The notes beneath the pieces were generated by a model, which saw only the letters and a list, made by a program, of their open reading frames with translations, had not been told where the DNA came from and searched no databases. From Cepaea nemoralis (Eukaryota; Mollusca; Gastropoda; Stylommatophora; Helicidae): DNA of 64,000 nt. A program made the translations under genes and the position numbers. How positions within the stretch are numbered: position 1 is the stretch's first letter; each line of letters begins with the position of its first letter. The DNA lies in assembly GCA_014155875.1 (NCBI GenBank), contig JACEFZ010025058.1, positions 2,897,001 through 2,961,000 on the forward strand. Direction: 5' to 3'. Of the stretch, positions 27,401 to 38,448 are shown one piece after another.

Positions 27401-27500
27401 TCACAAACCATAAACTTGCTGTCAGTATTTGTGTGTGCTCACCTTGTCTACTAACTGTTGGAGGTTGTGACACTTATTAAAGACTGTGACCATACATATT

Positions 27501-28121
27501 TGGACTTCCGGTCCTTAACATGGCATATAGGCATTGAACCGTCAAGGCCTCTAGAGTGTTTATGCTCGTGGCTACGGTTTGCATTTGCATTTTCTTCATG
27601 TTGGAATGGTAGTACATGGTTCCGACTCCCTGCTATTGAGTGAGTGCCTGGCGCAACACTATGAGCTGTGAATTTCGCGTGGAATGCTTTTACTCCTGTC
27701 AGCTGTTGTTTTTAGCGTGAACTGCATTTCGGAACAATGGCGGCAGGCTGTCGCTGATTTGACTGGTTTACCTTTTCGGTTCACGAGTGCATTTTTCAGG
27801 AGATTAGTCGTCGCTGGAGCTACGGAGTTTGTGCTTTGTGCGGCGCTTTCGGTTTATCGCCCTGCAGAAAGAGACCGACACATTTGGGATAAAATCCGGG
27901 TCATTGAAGTCTTTCTGGTGACTTCCGCTTCCATCGACGATGAACTGTATTTTTCGTGGGGGTCTTTTGTGACGGCATTCTGGCGGCGGCATTATGCACA
28001 GTGTATCTGTGCGGGATGTTGGACTTTTCACACTGGGCCTTGAAGAGCATTTCATATGATATTCACTGACGCAGGAACGGAGCATAATTGGGACGACCCG
28101 TTGCCGCGAAGTTTGAACCGT
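27501..28121 (+). mobile_element. SINE-T copy 1
   Basis: Member of a short, non-coding repeat family present three times in the window (also 32228-32731 and 43423-43966). Shared blocks include GAGTGAGTG(C/A)(C/G)TGGCG near 27636, TGCTTTT near 27686, GGCGGCGGCATTATGCACAG near 27983, and CAGGAACGGAGCATAA near 28072. The 3' end passes into a TAAC tandem tail. Copies 1 and 3 share an extra ~130 bp at the 5' side (from CTTCCG, around 27505). The long open frame at 27684-28043 is not conserved in the other copies, so I treat the element as non-coding. Family identity unknown to me. Confidence 0.8.
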
Positions 28122-28126
28122 GACTG

Positions 28127-28171
<45 letters not shown>

Positions 28172-28253
28172 ATAACTAACTAACTAACTAAACTAACTAA
28201 CCAACCAACCAACCAACCAACCAACCAACCAACCAACTAACTAACTAACTAAC

Positions 28254-28301
<48 letters not shown>

Positions 28302-28313
28302 CAACTAACTAAC
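28122..28313. repeat. (TAAC)n/(CCAA)n array: SINE-T tail
   Basis: TAAC repeats with a central block of AACC units (about 28200-28236). It is the expanded form of the short TAAC tail seen at the 3' end of the other SINE-T copies. Confidence 0.9.
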
Positions 28314-28399
28314 ATACATAAATTGCTCCCTGGTTTCTTTGTGTCTGAGAAATCCTATAAATTGTATTGATTTCGATGTCCAGATGGTCGAGCTGTTTT

Positions 28400-29836
28400 G
28401 TCATCGTCCATTGAATTCCATTTCTTGCTATATTTTTGTTGTCTTCGTATTCCAGTCTATAGTCTGAAAGAATTGTAGAGGTGACAAAAGGAATCCCGAT
28501 CTCACTTCTCTTCTTATTTTGAATGACTCTGTTAAGTTACCCTGATGTAGGACTCTGCACCGCATGTCTCTAAATGTTGCCTTTATTAAATTAAAATATT
28601 TCAGTTGTATTCCATAATGCCTCATTAATTTCCAAAGAGATTTCCTAACAATGCTATTAGCTGCCTTTTCATAATCCACAAATCCAATATAAAGTGGAAT
28701 TCAGTTGGATGCTTTGTTCTGTTATTATGAGCAGTGTTACTGTTTGTGGTCAGTGCATGATCTATTTATTCGAAAGTGGGCCCGTTAATACCTTAATTGT
28801 TTGTCAGTGGCATCTTATAGTCTCTTTAGAATTATCCTGCTTAATATTTTAACAGAAACTGACAGCAACGTTATTCCTCTATAATGTTCCCACTCTTGTG
28901 GGTCACATATCTTTGGCAGTTTCACCAAATACAATTCTCTCCAGACTGCTGGTATTTCTTCAGTTTCCCAACTTCTGGTGAATAATCTGTGCAGTAATTT
29001 ATTTTGGTCGTTACGTTAGTTTTAACGGCATCTGCTGGAATGTCATCAGGACCAGCAGACTATTCATCCTTTAAAAGTTTGATTTAGTTTAAAAATCTCT
29101 TCTTTAGGTGAGTTTTCGCAATGGAAGCGTTCCAATTTGTATGTATGAGCTGTCCTTTCGTTTCTGTTACCATTCTTGTGGTACTGTAAAGATCTCTGCT
29201 GTTTCCCTTCGATGCTGCTTGTTCTGCTTCTTTTGCTAGATCGTTTATATATTGTCTTTTATCCACCTCTATCTGCTCGTCAATTCTTTATTGGCTTTTG
29301 TTAATTTTCCTTCGCTCTGGCTTTCGTAGCTCATGTTTTGGTATTATCTAAATCTGCTTTTAAGTTTCTCCTTTCTTCAATCTATTTAAGAGTTTCCGGC
29401 TGTATCCACGCTTTATGTTCCGCCCCCCCCCCCCCCCCACCTCTCTCCAAGTACTTTTAAATATGATTCGCTGCAAATCTGTTTGGCCTGCTGCCAGCAT
29501 TGTCCCGTACTCACTTCATCTACTGCCTGTTGTAGGAACTGATATGTAACAGAGACAATGACTATGCATTGTTCTTTCCTTTCTTCATTTCTGAAGTATC
29601 CTATATTTTATTGCTTTCTGTGTTGATGGGATGTTGTATATCTCTTGAGCTTCAGTTGAATTTTATCTATCAGAAGATGGTGATCTTCATATAAGTCTGA
29701 CCTTCTAAACTATCTTACGTTGTGTGGACATGTTCTACATTTCTTGTTGATACAGACATGGTCAATTTGATTGTCTGTTTTATAGTCAGTTGAAGACCAA
29801 GTTACTCTGCATATTATTTTATAAGGAAGACACTTC

Positions 29837-29871
<35 letters not shown>

Positions 29872-30375
29872 CCCCCCCCCCCCCCCCCCCCCCGTGACGT
29901 GATGATTCTCTGACCAGAAACTAGCAAATAATTCTCCCTTTTCATTTATTACACCATGATCTCAACATCTGTGTTATCGAACCTATCTTGGCATTCAGGT
30001 CACCCATTGTAATTGTGATATTTCGATTTCTTTGACTGCCAACAATGCTATGGAGTTTCATATAAAATTCCTCCTTAACTGAACCTTTACTGTAACTTAT
30101 GGAATACATTCCAGCTTCCATGTATTTTGTAGTTCTAAATGCTGATATTAATTTTTACGAACTCACTCTTTCCATTCTATTTGTGCTTAATCTGCCATTT
30201 TAATTATCATCAGGGCCCTTCCTTTGATGTGAGGGATGTAGGTATGACCTGAGTACAGCACTGTTTCACTTGTGCCTGTTCCAGTCCATCTAATTTTCAC
30301 GTAATCCAATGTCATAGTGAATAATTCACTACGTCCACACGATTTTGTAACATTATTATAATTTGAATACGGCAT
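28400..30375 (-). mobile_element. LINE-H: degraded endonuclease-RT retrotransposon
   Basis: On the minus strand, from 30375 down, weak endonuclease motifs appear (GETVLYSGH-type block near 30250; a VMGDLNAK-like region degraded near 30000), then an ENQIDHV-like region. The RT linker follows (DKRQYINDLAKEAEQAASKG near 29200), and finally RT motif A/B sequence (MDYEKAANSIVRKSLWKLMR and VRSGFLLSPL near 28500-28680). This motif order matches a LINE family widespread in molluscs and cnidarians (recalled, not searched). The AFD of motif A is mutated to ANS. A C/CT microsatellite at 29837-29893 interrupts the endonuclease. The 3' end was not located. Confidence 0.75.
29837..29893. repeat. Poly-C/(CT)n/poly-C array inside LINE-H
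   Basis: C run, CT array, then a second C run of about 24 bases, inside the endonuclease remnant. A separate run of about 15 C lies at 29425-29439 in the same element. Confidence 0.95.
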
Positions 30376-31226
30376 GATTCAAGCATTTTGTCGATTGTTT
30401 TGGCAATGCTCTTATTTTTTTTAAATCCGTACATTCTGATGCTCTGACCTTGTGTGATAAAAATGACTAAATTAACCGTTGACACGCCTTAATATGCACT
30501 GGGCATGCCGTGCGAGATCTATATTTTTTACAGACCAATGGGTACCAGGTGGGTTTGTGGTGTGTATCAGGCCAGCTGCCTTTGCTATCCAAAACATTTA
30601 CTGGTACTCATTTAGACTGGGTCAATCTGGAAGCATATGTCAATTTGGAAGAGAAAAAAAATACACCCTCTTCCATTTGGATTCGAATCCGTGACCTCTA
30701 GGCTGACAAACCATGTAAACAGACATTATGTAACAAAACAATACAGGGACATACAACACTTCGACGGGTTTACACCAACATAAACACCCGCTCTTAGAGT
30801 GCACACAGACACAAGGCTTGACAGTGCCGCGGGGAACTGAAATAGCTCACGCAGCTATTAAGGCGTGTTTAAAATGGGCGATATGAATTCGATGACAAAG
30901 TAGACAGGACGCTTGTTAATCTAGATACTGCACAGGGCATCATTCGAGCATGCCTATCAAGGGCTGACGAGTTTATCTAATTCAAATAAGCATGGCGCGA
31001 TCATGCAAGCTTTCAGGTTGGTCATTTAGATATGAAATAGGCAGGCTTGTCGTCATCCGTGCACGCACATCTCCAGCATGGAGAATTGATCACTTCTAGG
31101 CATGGCCATGGAGAAAATATACACAACTCACGTGGTTAGATTGACCCACTTGCCAACAAATGTTATTGCTGCTCTATTTACATCAAGACACAGCACGCCC
31201 ATCCTTGTCGGTTTATATGCGTCTCA
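30376..31226. other. Unassigned DNA
   Basis: No gene recognised. GGATTCGAATCC at about 30679 resembles a pol III B box, but no matching A box is properly spaced, so no tRNA or SINE is called. Confidence 0.5.
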
Positions 31227-31266
31227 ATGTATACACACACACACACACGCACGCACGCACGCACAT
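31227..31266. repeat. (CA)n/(CGCA)n microsatellite
   Basis: ACAC units passing into ACGC units. Confidence 0.95.
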
Positions 31267-31326
31267 AATTATACACATATATAACACGTAAACACATTTA
31301 TCTCCACTTCATCCATCAAATAATCC

Positions 31327-31646
31327 ATGTATGTATGTATGTATGTATGTATGTATGTATGTATGTATGTATGTATGTATGTATGTATGCATGCATGTAT
31401 GCATGTATGTATGTATGCATGTATGTATGTATGTATGTATGTATGTATGTATGTATGTATGTATGGATGGATGGATGGATGGATGGATGGATGGATGGAT
31501 GGATGGATGGATGAATGGATGAATGGATGCATGCATGCATGCATGCATGCATGCATGCATGCATGTATGTATGTATGTATGTATGTATGTATGTATGTAT
31601 GTATGTATGTATGTATGTATGTATGTATGTATGTATGTATGTATGT
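31327..31646. repeat. Compound tetranucleotide array (ATGT, GGAT, GCAT)
   Basis: About 320 bp of tetranucleotides in blocks: ATGT with ATGC interruptions, then GGAT (about 31464-31528), then ATGC, then ATGT again. Apparent long frames in several phases are repeat artefacts. Confidence 0.97.
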
Positions 31647-32212
31647 CAACAATCTCAGAAATGCACCAACATTGTTTTAAAGGCAGTGTCGCTTGTCGTC
31701 CCGTGGGGGGGGGGGGGGGGGAAGAGTGGAATTAACAAGCACACCTGTTAAATATCATATTTCTCAGTTTCTTTCTGCTGGTGGACCTTTGTCTACATAC
31801 CCCCCCCCCCTTTATTTAAAGTCTCTTGATCACTATCTCTCTCTCTCTCTTTCTCTCTCTCTTACAGACAATATCCCTCTTCCCGTTCCTTCAGCACATA
31901 ATCCCACAAACACAGGCTTCGAACAACATGATAAAACATTTATTGCAGAAAAGTGTAATTTTGGTGTGCGATGTATGGGTTTGGATATATGTGGTGTAAT
32001 CTATCTTGAATGTGCAATAGGATATAGTCTAGGATCAGCATCAGTTGTCATCATGATACAGCCATTCGACTTCACAAAGCACAGAACAGGAAATATCTCA
32101 CCCAGCGGCATCTCTCTGACTGATGATTGTTTTCTGGCCACTATGTTCTGGAAACTTTTGAATAATATAGTCTCCACTGAATTATATGTTAGTTCGATTC
32201 TTTCACTTATAC
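31647..32212. other. Unassigned DNA, G and C runs
   Basis: Contains poly-G (31705-31721), poly-C (31801-31810) and a short CT array (about 31837-31862) ending in a TTACAG acceptor look-alike. The open frame downstream (to 32238) crosses into SINE-T and is not supported as a gene. Confidence 0.5.
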
Positions 32213-32227
32213 ACATTCGACAATCTG

Positions 32228-32731
32228 CTACTGAGTGAGTGCGTGGCGCGACACTGTGAGCTGAGAGTTTCGTGTGAAATGCTTTTGAATCTGCCCGAGG
32301 ATTTTTGGAACGTGACTGCATGTTCGGAGCGATGGCAGATGGTTATGTCCCAGAGTTGACCGGTTCTTGCCTTATGCAGAAATGCGTGGCTGCTGGGCTT
32401 CTGGTTGACTGCCACTGCCATCGACGATGAACTGCATTTCGTGACTGTGTGGGTGAACATCTAGGAAACATCCAGTTGGGAAAATGACTGCCGATTCCAT
32501 CAGAAAAGAACTGGGTGTTTCGTGGGGGACTATTGTGTTGACATTCTGGCGGCGGCATTATGCACAGTGTATCTGTGCGGGCTGTTGTTTGTCAAGACTC
32601 CTGTCTTTTCCACTTTTCACATTGGGCAGTGGGGAGCGTTTTGTGTGATATTCACTGGCACAGGAACGGAGCATAATGGGGATGACCCGTTGCTGTGAAG
32701 TTGGAACTGCGACTAACTAATTAACTAACTA
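32228..32731 (+). mobile_element. SINE-T copy 2 with a perfect 15-bp TSD
   Basis: 5'-truncated copy starting CTACTGAGTGAGTGCGTGG. It shares GGCGGCGGCATTATGCACAG near 32548 and CAGGAACGGAGCATAA near 32661 with copy 1 and ends in a short TAAC tail. The duplication ACATTCGACAATCTG is at 32213-32227 and 32732-32746, identical. Variable 5' truncation, a simple-repeat 3' tail and a 15-bp TSD together show that the family is a retroposon copied by LINE machinery. Confidence 0.92.
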
Positions 32732-32804
32732 ACATTCGACAATCTGGAATATTTATAGTTCTTGCTAATGTCTGATTGTTTTCTTGATTGAGTTAATTAC
32801 AAAC

Positions 32805-33816
32805 ACGATATACCGGTCGGTAATATATCCCTTGTATTGAAGAAGATAAACACCGATCCAACAATATATAGTCTATACACTGCGGTTTGTCACTCATGCA
32901 AAATGTTAATGATAGTCTTTTCCTTTCTCTATTTGATATATTATATATTCCTGTTCATCAGTATATAGTTGCATTGAATACCTTTATTGACTACCTCACT
33001 TAGAGTGATTCCGGTTTCGTGGTCCTTTTAACTCAACACTTGTCTGACCTTGCCAAACACGGTTCACAGCTTGGTATCATTTCTTACTTTATCAGAGTAT
33101 GACCAATTGCTTCTGCTCCGATTGGTAACCACTTTCAATTTCAAGTGTAGGGAACCTGCCAAAGAGAATACAGCCTGTGAGAGAAACTCAACTCCGACCT
33201 ATGATATGTGAATGTAGGTAATAGGCTATATTCAGTAAGTGACCTCTATATATCATCCTAGAGCTATACTCTTGTATAAGACAGAGTAGTTCAACACTCT
33301 ACCCTATACAAGGTAAAAGAGAGAAACGCTAAAGAAAAGCACAGAAATCCTAGTATAGACTTATCCTTCCGACTGTACAGACACCTCACTCGTCACAGCT
33401 TAATTCACTCTTCAGCCTAATGCTGTCGACACTTTATACTACGGTTACACACGAAAGGTCACTATGCTAGAGTTCTAATCTACATCCATATATAATCACC
33501 TTATTTAATCTATTTCAGGCCTAGAAGTAAACCACTTAATCCCATGAAGGAAGAGTGCGGGTTGTCTTTACACAACCTAGCCTTAGTGATATATATTCCA
33601 TTTCGGCACTGAATTAAATCCACACTCCACCAGTCTTAAGTGCAACCTTCAACTAACTTTAAAACGATAATTTCAGTCCACGGATAATTTTCCTGGACTA
33701 CGTCACTGGGTTTTTCCTTCCCACCAAATCACCCCTGCTCCTACCTTGTCTTTTGATCCTCGTACACCAACATGCTAACAATATTCCTTGATAAAGACGA
33801 TCTCCCGGTATATCGT
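32805..33816. other. Candidate element bounded by short inverted repeats
   Basis: ACGATATACCGG at 32805-32816 is matched by its reverse complement CCGGTATATCGT at 33805-33816, with partial extension outward (AAACA/TGTTT). The 1-kb interior has no coding capacity that I recognise. It could be a MITE-like element or coincidence; no TSD is visible. Confidence 0.35.
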
Positions 33817-34255
33817 TGTTTTTCCGTTGTTCAAAGGACTCTATTCACAGTATTTCAAAGAGATCCAACTGTTTGATCGTGCTCCGAACTTACTTGATAT
33901 AAACGATCTTTTTGGACATCGGTGATTATCTTTTGATCTCGACTCTCGGGACTACGGCCATACGTCTCTGTTACTTCAAATACGAACTCTGGTCTTTGAA
34001 TTTTTCCGGTCGACAATCTTCCGTTACCCACGAGACTTCGCTCTCGTCTTCAATCGTTCCGATCGTTCAATCAGGGCTCTCACAACAAACAAAATGCCGC
34101 GGCATAGGCCGCCGATCGTTTTTCTTGGAACATTTCGGATCGTTGACCTCTAGTTTCGTGACAGGCAGTGAACTGATAAGATATGCAGCAGCTCCTGATT
34201 ATAATAAACATTATGCCATCGTCATTGTATGCCCTGCCAACTGGCGTAGACTTTA
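33817..34255. other. Unassigned DNA
   Basis: No recognised gene or repeat. Confidence 0.5.
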
Positions 34256-34600
34256 ATGTCTCTCCACAGATCTCGGTTCCTGGTGTTCTGGGTCAACCCA
34301 GCTAATGATGTTCCTCCACGTCACCGTCTCAGTCCCCCCAGCATCATTTCTATCGGTCTACCTATGCCTCTTCTCCAATTAATCTTTCCAGTCGTCAGAC
34401 TGTTTTCTAATGCATCTCTTTACATTATATATAATAGAACAGTATTTGCCTCCTCGTTAAGGTTGTATATAATGTTCTATTTTCATTAGTCTTTGTTAGA
34501 GTTTTGTTAGTTACTATGGCAGTCCAGGATATTCGCAACATTCGTCTTAGGAACAAGATCTCCGTTGCTTCCAAGCACCATTCATGTTTCAAGATTTACT
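34256..34600 (-). mobile_element. RTE-A 3' fragment
   Basis: The reverse complement aligns with 61350-61600: CTAATGAAAATAGAACATTATATACAAC, the ACTGGAAAGATTAATTGGAG block and GGTTGACCCAGAA. Only the RT C-terminal extension is present, heavily mutated. Confidence 0.8.
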
Positions 34601-34774
34601 GCAATACTACAAACTAAACGGATTCAATATAACAATTCGGGAAAATTGTAAGCTGCAAATATTATCTTGATATCAACATTAAAACTACTACTACTAACCT
34701 TTCTACTACAACCAGACAGCTACTACTAACATCACTTTTACTATTACTACCATCTTTTGCGCGGTGGCCAATTT

Positions 34775-35002
<228 letters not shown>

Positions 35003-35003
<1 letters not shown>

Positions 35004-35163
35004 ACTCCTGCTGTCTAAATGCCAAAGCTAGTATGTAGCACTGTTTTGTTTTTAATACTCTTCTGTAACATTGATATTCAATCGTGCATTTGTGCTTCTT
35101 CGTTGATTTCTGAAATGCCCAAGTTTGACTCCCGTGGCAACATAGTGTGTACACTGTCGTCAT
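35003..35163 (-). mobile_element. LINE RT C-terminal fragment
   Basis: Minus-strand frame with CHGSQTWAFQKSTKK and YQCYRRVLKT, the decayed form of the YGSETWxLxK...E-W-RRxL block found after the RT core of RTE/L2-type LINEs. The CT array at 34923-35002 begins where the match ends. Confidence 0.6.
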
Positions 35164-35627
35164 TTAACAAATCAGTGTTATTTTGAGCGTGTAAAAAGGC
35201 ATGCTTGCCGGAAAGTGATAACTATGGGAGAGGTGTAGCGGGGAAGCGAAGAAGAGGAGGAAAACACTGTAGATGGACTCAAGATGGAATGGATAATTTA
35301 CAAACGACAGTAACAGGGCCTGTGAATCTAGTTTACGATAAGCAGACATTTCGACAGACTGTTTTAGTTGCAATGTTCTGTACAGGAGAATCATTATTTG
35401 AGGACTGTTTTGCAATAATTTTATTGCTTGAAAAACCCATCCGATTTACTGTTTTTACACACATTTTAACACTGGTTATGTCCCAACTTGTCTCCACAAC
35501 TAATGAGGCTGGGGAAGCCAGTTCCTTTCTTAACTACCTTTCCTTCTCGAAACTTTCTAGCAAATTCTGACATTTGTCTGGCATCCATCTTGTGAGCCTG
35601 GGTCGACCACAGATCAGTACTGGTGGG
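35164..35627. other. Unassigned DNA
   Basis: No gene recognised. A GKRRRGGKHCRWTQDGMD reading at 35240-35300 (plus) faintly resembles a LINE 3' GKRxRGRPxxRWxDD motif but is too weak to call. Confidence 0.45.
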
Positions 35628-35712
35628 AATAAATAATCATAGAATTGCTGAGGATTGGACCCGGATCTCTGTCTTGGCAGGCTAAGCACACTAACAACTA
35701 TGTTACTGTGGC
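35628..35712 (-). tRNA. tRNA-like remnant (tRNA pseudogene or SINE head)
   Basis: The minus strand reads GTAACATAGTTGTTAGTGTG (A-box region), CTTAGCCTGCCAAG (resembling an anticodon arm with GCC) and GATCCGGGTCCAATCC (B-box region), with tRNA-like spacing. The pairing is imperfect and no acceptor stem is obvious, so it is not a functional tRNA. It more likely comes from a tRNA-derived SINE or an old pseudogene. Confidence 0.5.
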
Positions 35713-36234
35713 TTCTGAACACACGAGTCATGTCAAAGAAGATGGAGAATACAAGCGAAGTGTTTGATGTGTGGGACCAGTGGCTTGGACGTGAATGAAG
35801 ACATATAGGCAAGTCATGGAAGAACACACAATTCACAGTGTGAAGGAAGACACTTCGCATTCAATTGTTCCTGGTCTTTTTAGTATAGTTATAAATACAG
35901 ATTTCAACATATTGCAACATATCCACTGCTATAAATATCATTCAACATTTTATTTATTATATCTACTCCAAATTCTCCCTTTACTTCTAATTTTGCTATT
36001 TTGATTCCATCTAGTCCAGCTGATTTTCCTTTCTTTCGTATGCTTGATAGCGTCATCAACTTCTTCTTTTAGAATAGTTGAACCATCTAAGTTACTTTCT
36101 TCTGTCAATTCTGCCCTGTCTCCATCATATAAGTCTCTTATTTACTCATTCCATCTCTTCATTACGGCATCTTCCTCCAATAATATATTTCCTGTTTTCG
36201 ATTTTAAACAACCTGTATTTATTCTTTTTTTTTT

Positions 36235-36475
36235 GGGGGGGGGGGGGGGGGGACATGTTATGAGAAGAAATGGATTGGAGAACTTGGTGACAACTGGCAA
36301 GATCGAAGGGAACAGACCAAGAGGAAGACCGAGAGGAAAATACCTGGATGGCTTGGCCACATGGCATGGACGAGACAGGAACACTGAGTTGATCCACGAC
36401 ACTGGTGATCGAGTGAAATGGCGAGTCATGACCGCCCACGCTTTCCGGCGTGGCACATGATTGATTGATTGATTG
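36235..36475 (+). mobile_element. RTE-B 3' fragment inserted in RTE-A, ~12-bp TSD
   Basis: Begins in a run of about 18 G, then GGACATGTTATGAGAAGAAA, the GTGACAACTGGCAAGATCGA block, GRPRGKYLDGLATWHGRDRN and HAFRRGT before the stop, followed by an ATTGATTG tail. The target repeat is ATTCTTTTTTTT at 36221-36232 and ATTCTTATTTTT at 36476-36487; RTE-A elsewhere has ATTCTTATTTTT at this point. Confidence 0.88.
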
Positions 36476-36873
36476 ATTCTTATTTTTCTTCCTGTAACCT
36501 CCCTGATGTGTTTGTGCATATGTTTTTGTATCTTTAATAGAATTTAATTCAATTTTCTTGCACTGTTCATTTAATCAACTTTCTTTTGCCCTCACAGAAT
36601 TATTTCTTATTTCTTTATTTATCTCATTATATGCATGCTTATCATTTTTACTCTTTTTTTCTTTTGGCCATCAACTTTAATATTTCTTCAGTCATCCATG
36701 TTTTCTTAGCCTTTTGACTTCTCTCCGGTAATATTTCTCTGCTCGTTTGATGAATGGAATCCCTTAACATTTCCCATTGTGTGTTTATTTTCTGTATTTT
36801 AGCTATTGCATTATACCTATTTTTCACTATCACTCTGTATTGTTCTTGAATTTCTTTATCTACCTTCTCAGGG

Positions 36874-37590
36874 TGTTGGGGAATAGAGACAGGACATATT
36901 GAGGACAAGAGACATAATAGAGACAGGACATAGTTAGAGAGGCAGTGATGTCAGCGACAGGACATCTACAGGACCAGAGAGATAGGATAGACAGGACATA
37001 TATAAGGACGTAGAGATGTCATAAGACAGGACATCTACAGGACAATAGAGATACTAGACACAGGTCATAGACAGGACATAGACAGGACAAGACCCAGTTA
37101 TAAAAGGGGACACAAGTCTACGGGACTCTGTTGACTAGACAGCATTGCACTGTACGACCCGACCCAACACGGGCAGACAGCAGTCCGACGTGACTGGTGG
37201 GACAGCCCGGGTTGTCTCGAGAAACACGAGGTCCAGTACCACGCGACCAGCCGGTCAGCGTGAAGAAAGGACAGACGGAGACTCGACAGTTTAGGGGAAG
37301 GATGTGTTTTCTGGAGCGAGTGTTTAAGAATTGCGGGAGTGCTAGCTGGCTTTGCCATATGTGAAGATAGCTGTGATTTGAGTGCAGTGCTTTGTGTGTG
37401 ATTGCTCGAGTGCTATTATTATGTATTAGCAGCACTATGTATATACTGATGTAACCGCCTTGTGTGCGCATTGTAACTGTAATCAGGTTCTCCTGAATAA
37501 ACCGCATACCACGTGTACTACTGATGTGTTCTTGAGTGCATGTGAAGGATTTGAGAATACCTGTGTATGTGAGACGCTGACATACCTACA
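36874..37590 (+). mobile_element. Solo LTR inserted in RTE-A
   Basis: About 717 bp starting TGTTGGGG and ending CCTACA (TG...CA ends). It has a TATA-like TTATAAAAG at 37098-37106 and an AATAAA at 37496-37501, i.e. U3, R and U5 signals in order on the plus strand. The U3 part (36889-37090) carries many copies of GACAGGACAT. It interrupts RTE-A between text matching its linker and resumes at TTATTAAGTCTCATGTTC. There is no gag or pol, so it is a solo LTR left by recombination. The exact TSD is not resolved (CAGGG and CAAAA/AAACC at the edges). Gypsy-like by length and ends; the superfamily is not proven. Confidence 0.75.
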
Positions 37591-38448
37591 AAACCTTTTA
37601 TTAAGTCTCATGTTCCCAACCACTTTTTTCCCCTTCTATTCAGTCTTACTTTTATTATACCACATAGTGGTACATGATCACTGTTACAGTCAGCAACCAG
37701 TATTGTCTTTACATTAATTAACGCATTTCGAAACCTTTAAGTATAAGTAATAATACTAATAAGTATAATAACTACATACTAATAAGTATGTAGTCAATTT
37801 GGTTGAGTATTTTCTTATCAGGGCTTTTCCATGTGTAAAGTCATCTTTTATGGTGTTTAAACCAGGTGTCTCCAATTATCATATCATTGATATTTGCCCA
37901 TTCTATTAGTTGTTCTCCTGGTTCATTTTTTGTACCCAAACCATAATTCCCCACTACAATCGCCATTTTATCCTTTTCCTACTTTTGCATTAAAATCACC
38001 TAGTACTATTTTTACATCTTGTGATTTAATTTGAGACTTTGCCATGTCTACTTCATTGTAAAAATGTTGTATTTCTTCATCACTACTGCTTGTTGTTGGT
38101 GCATATCCTTGTACAATATTTATATGTATTTGCTTGCCTTTCAATGTGACCATAATAACTCTGTCTTAAATACATCAGTAACCATTATTTGATTTGGCTG
38201 TCTGTTTATAAAATACTAGCTGACCCGGCCCGGCTTCGCCCACACCCTGGTGGGGAGCATCTCATTTAATTCATATAAGTAGTCATATAAGTTCTCGTTC
38301 CCGTTACCAACAATCTGTCTGTCTGTCTATCTGTCTGTCTGTCTGTCTGTCTGACCCGGCCCAGCCCATGGTGGAGAGCATCTCATTTAAATCATATAAG
38401 TAGTCAGATAAGATCCCGTTCCCGACTATCTGTCTGTCTGTCTGTCTT

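Noticed and set aside
27684..28043. 119-codon frame inside SINE-T copy 1
   Set aside because: Not preserved in the other two copies, which carry indels and stops there.
30670..30695. B-box-like GGATTCGAATCC as a tRNA or SINE signal
   Set aside because: The string is palindromic by chance and no A box lies at a proper distance on either strand.
31269..31751. Open frames with MYVC and HTYI repeats
   Set aside because: Artefacts of tetranucleotide repeats without stop codons.
31693..32238. Plus-strand frame after a TTACAG acceptor-like site
   Set aside because: It begins in a poly-G run and ends inside SINE-T; no domain or codon signature supports an exon.
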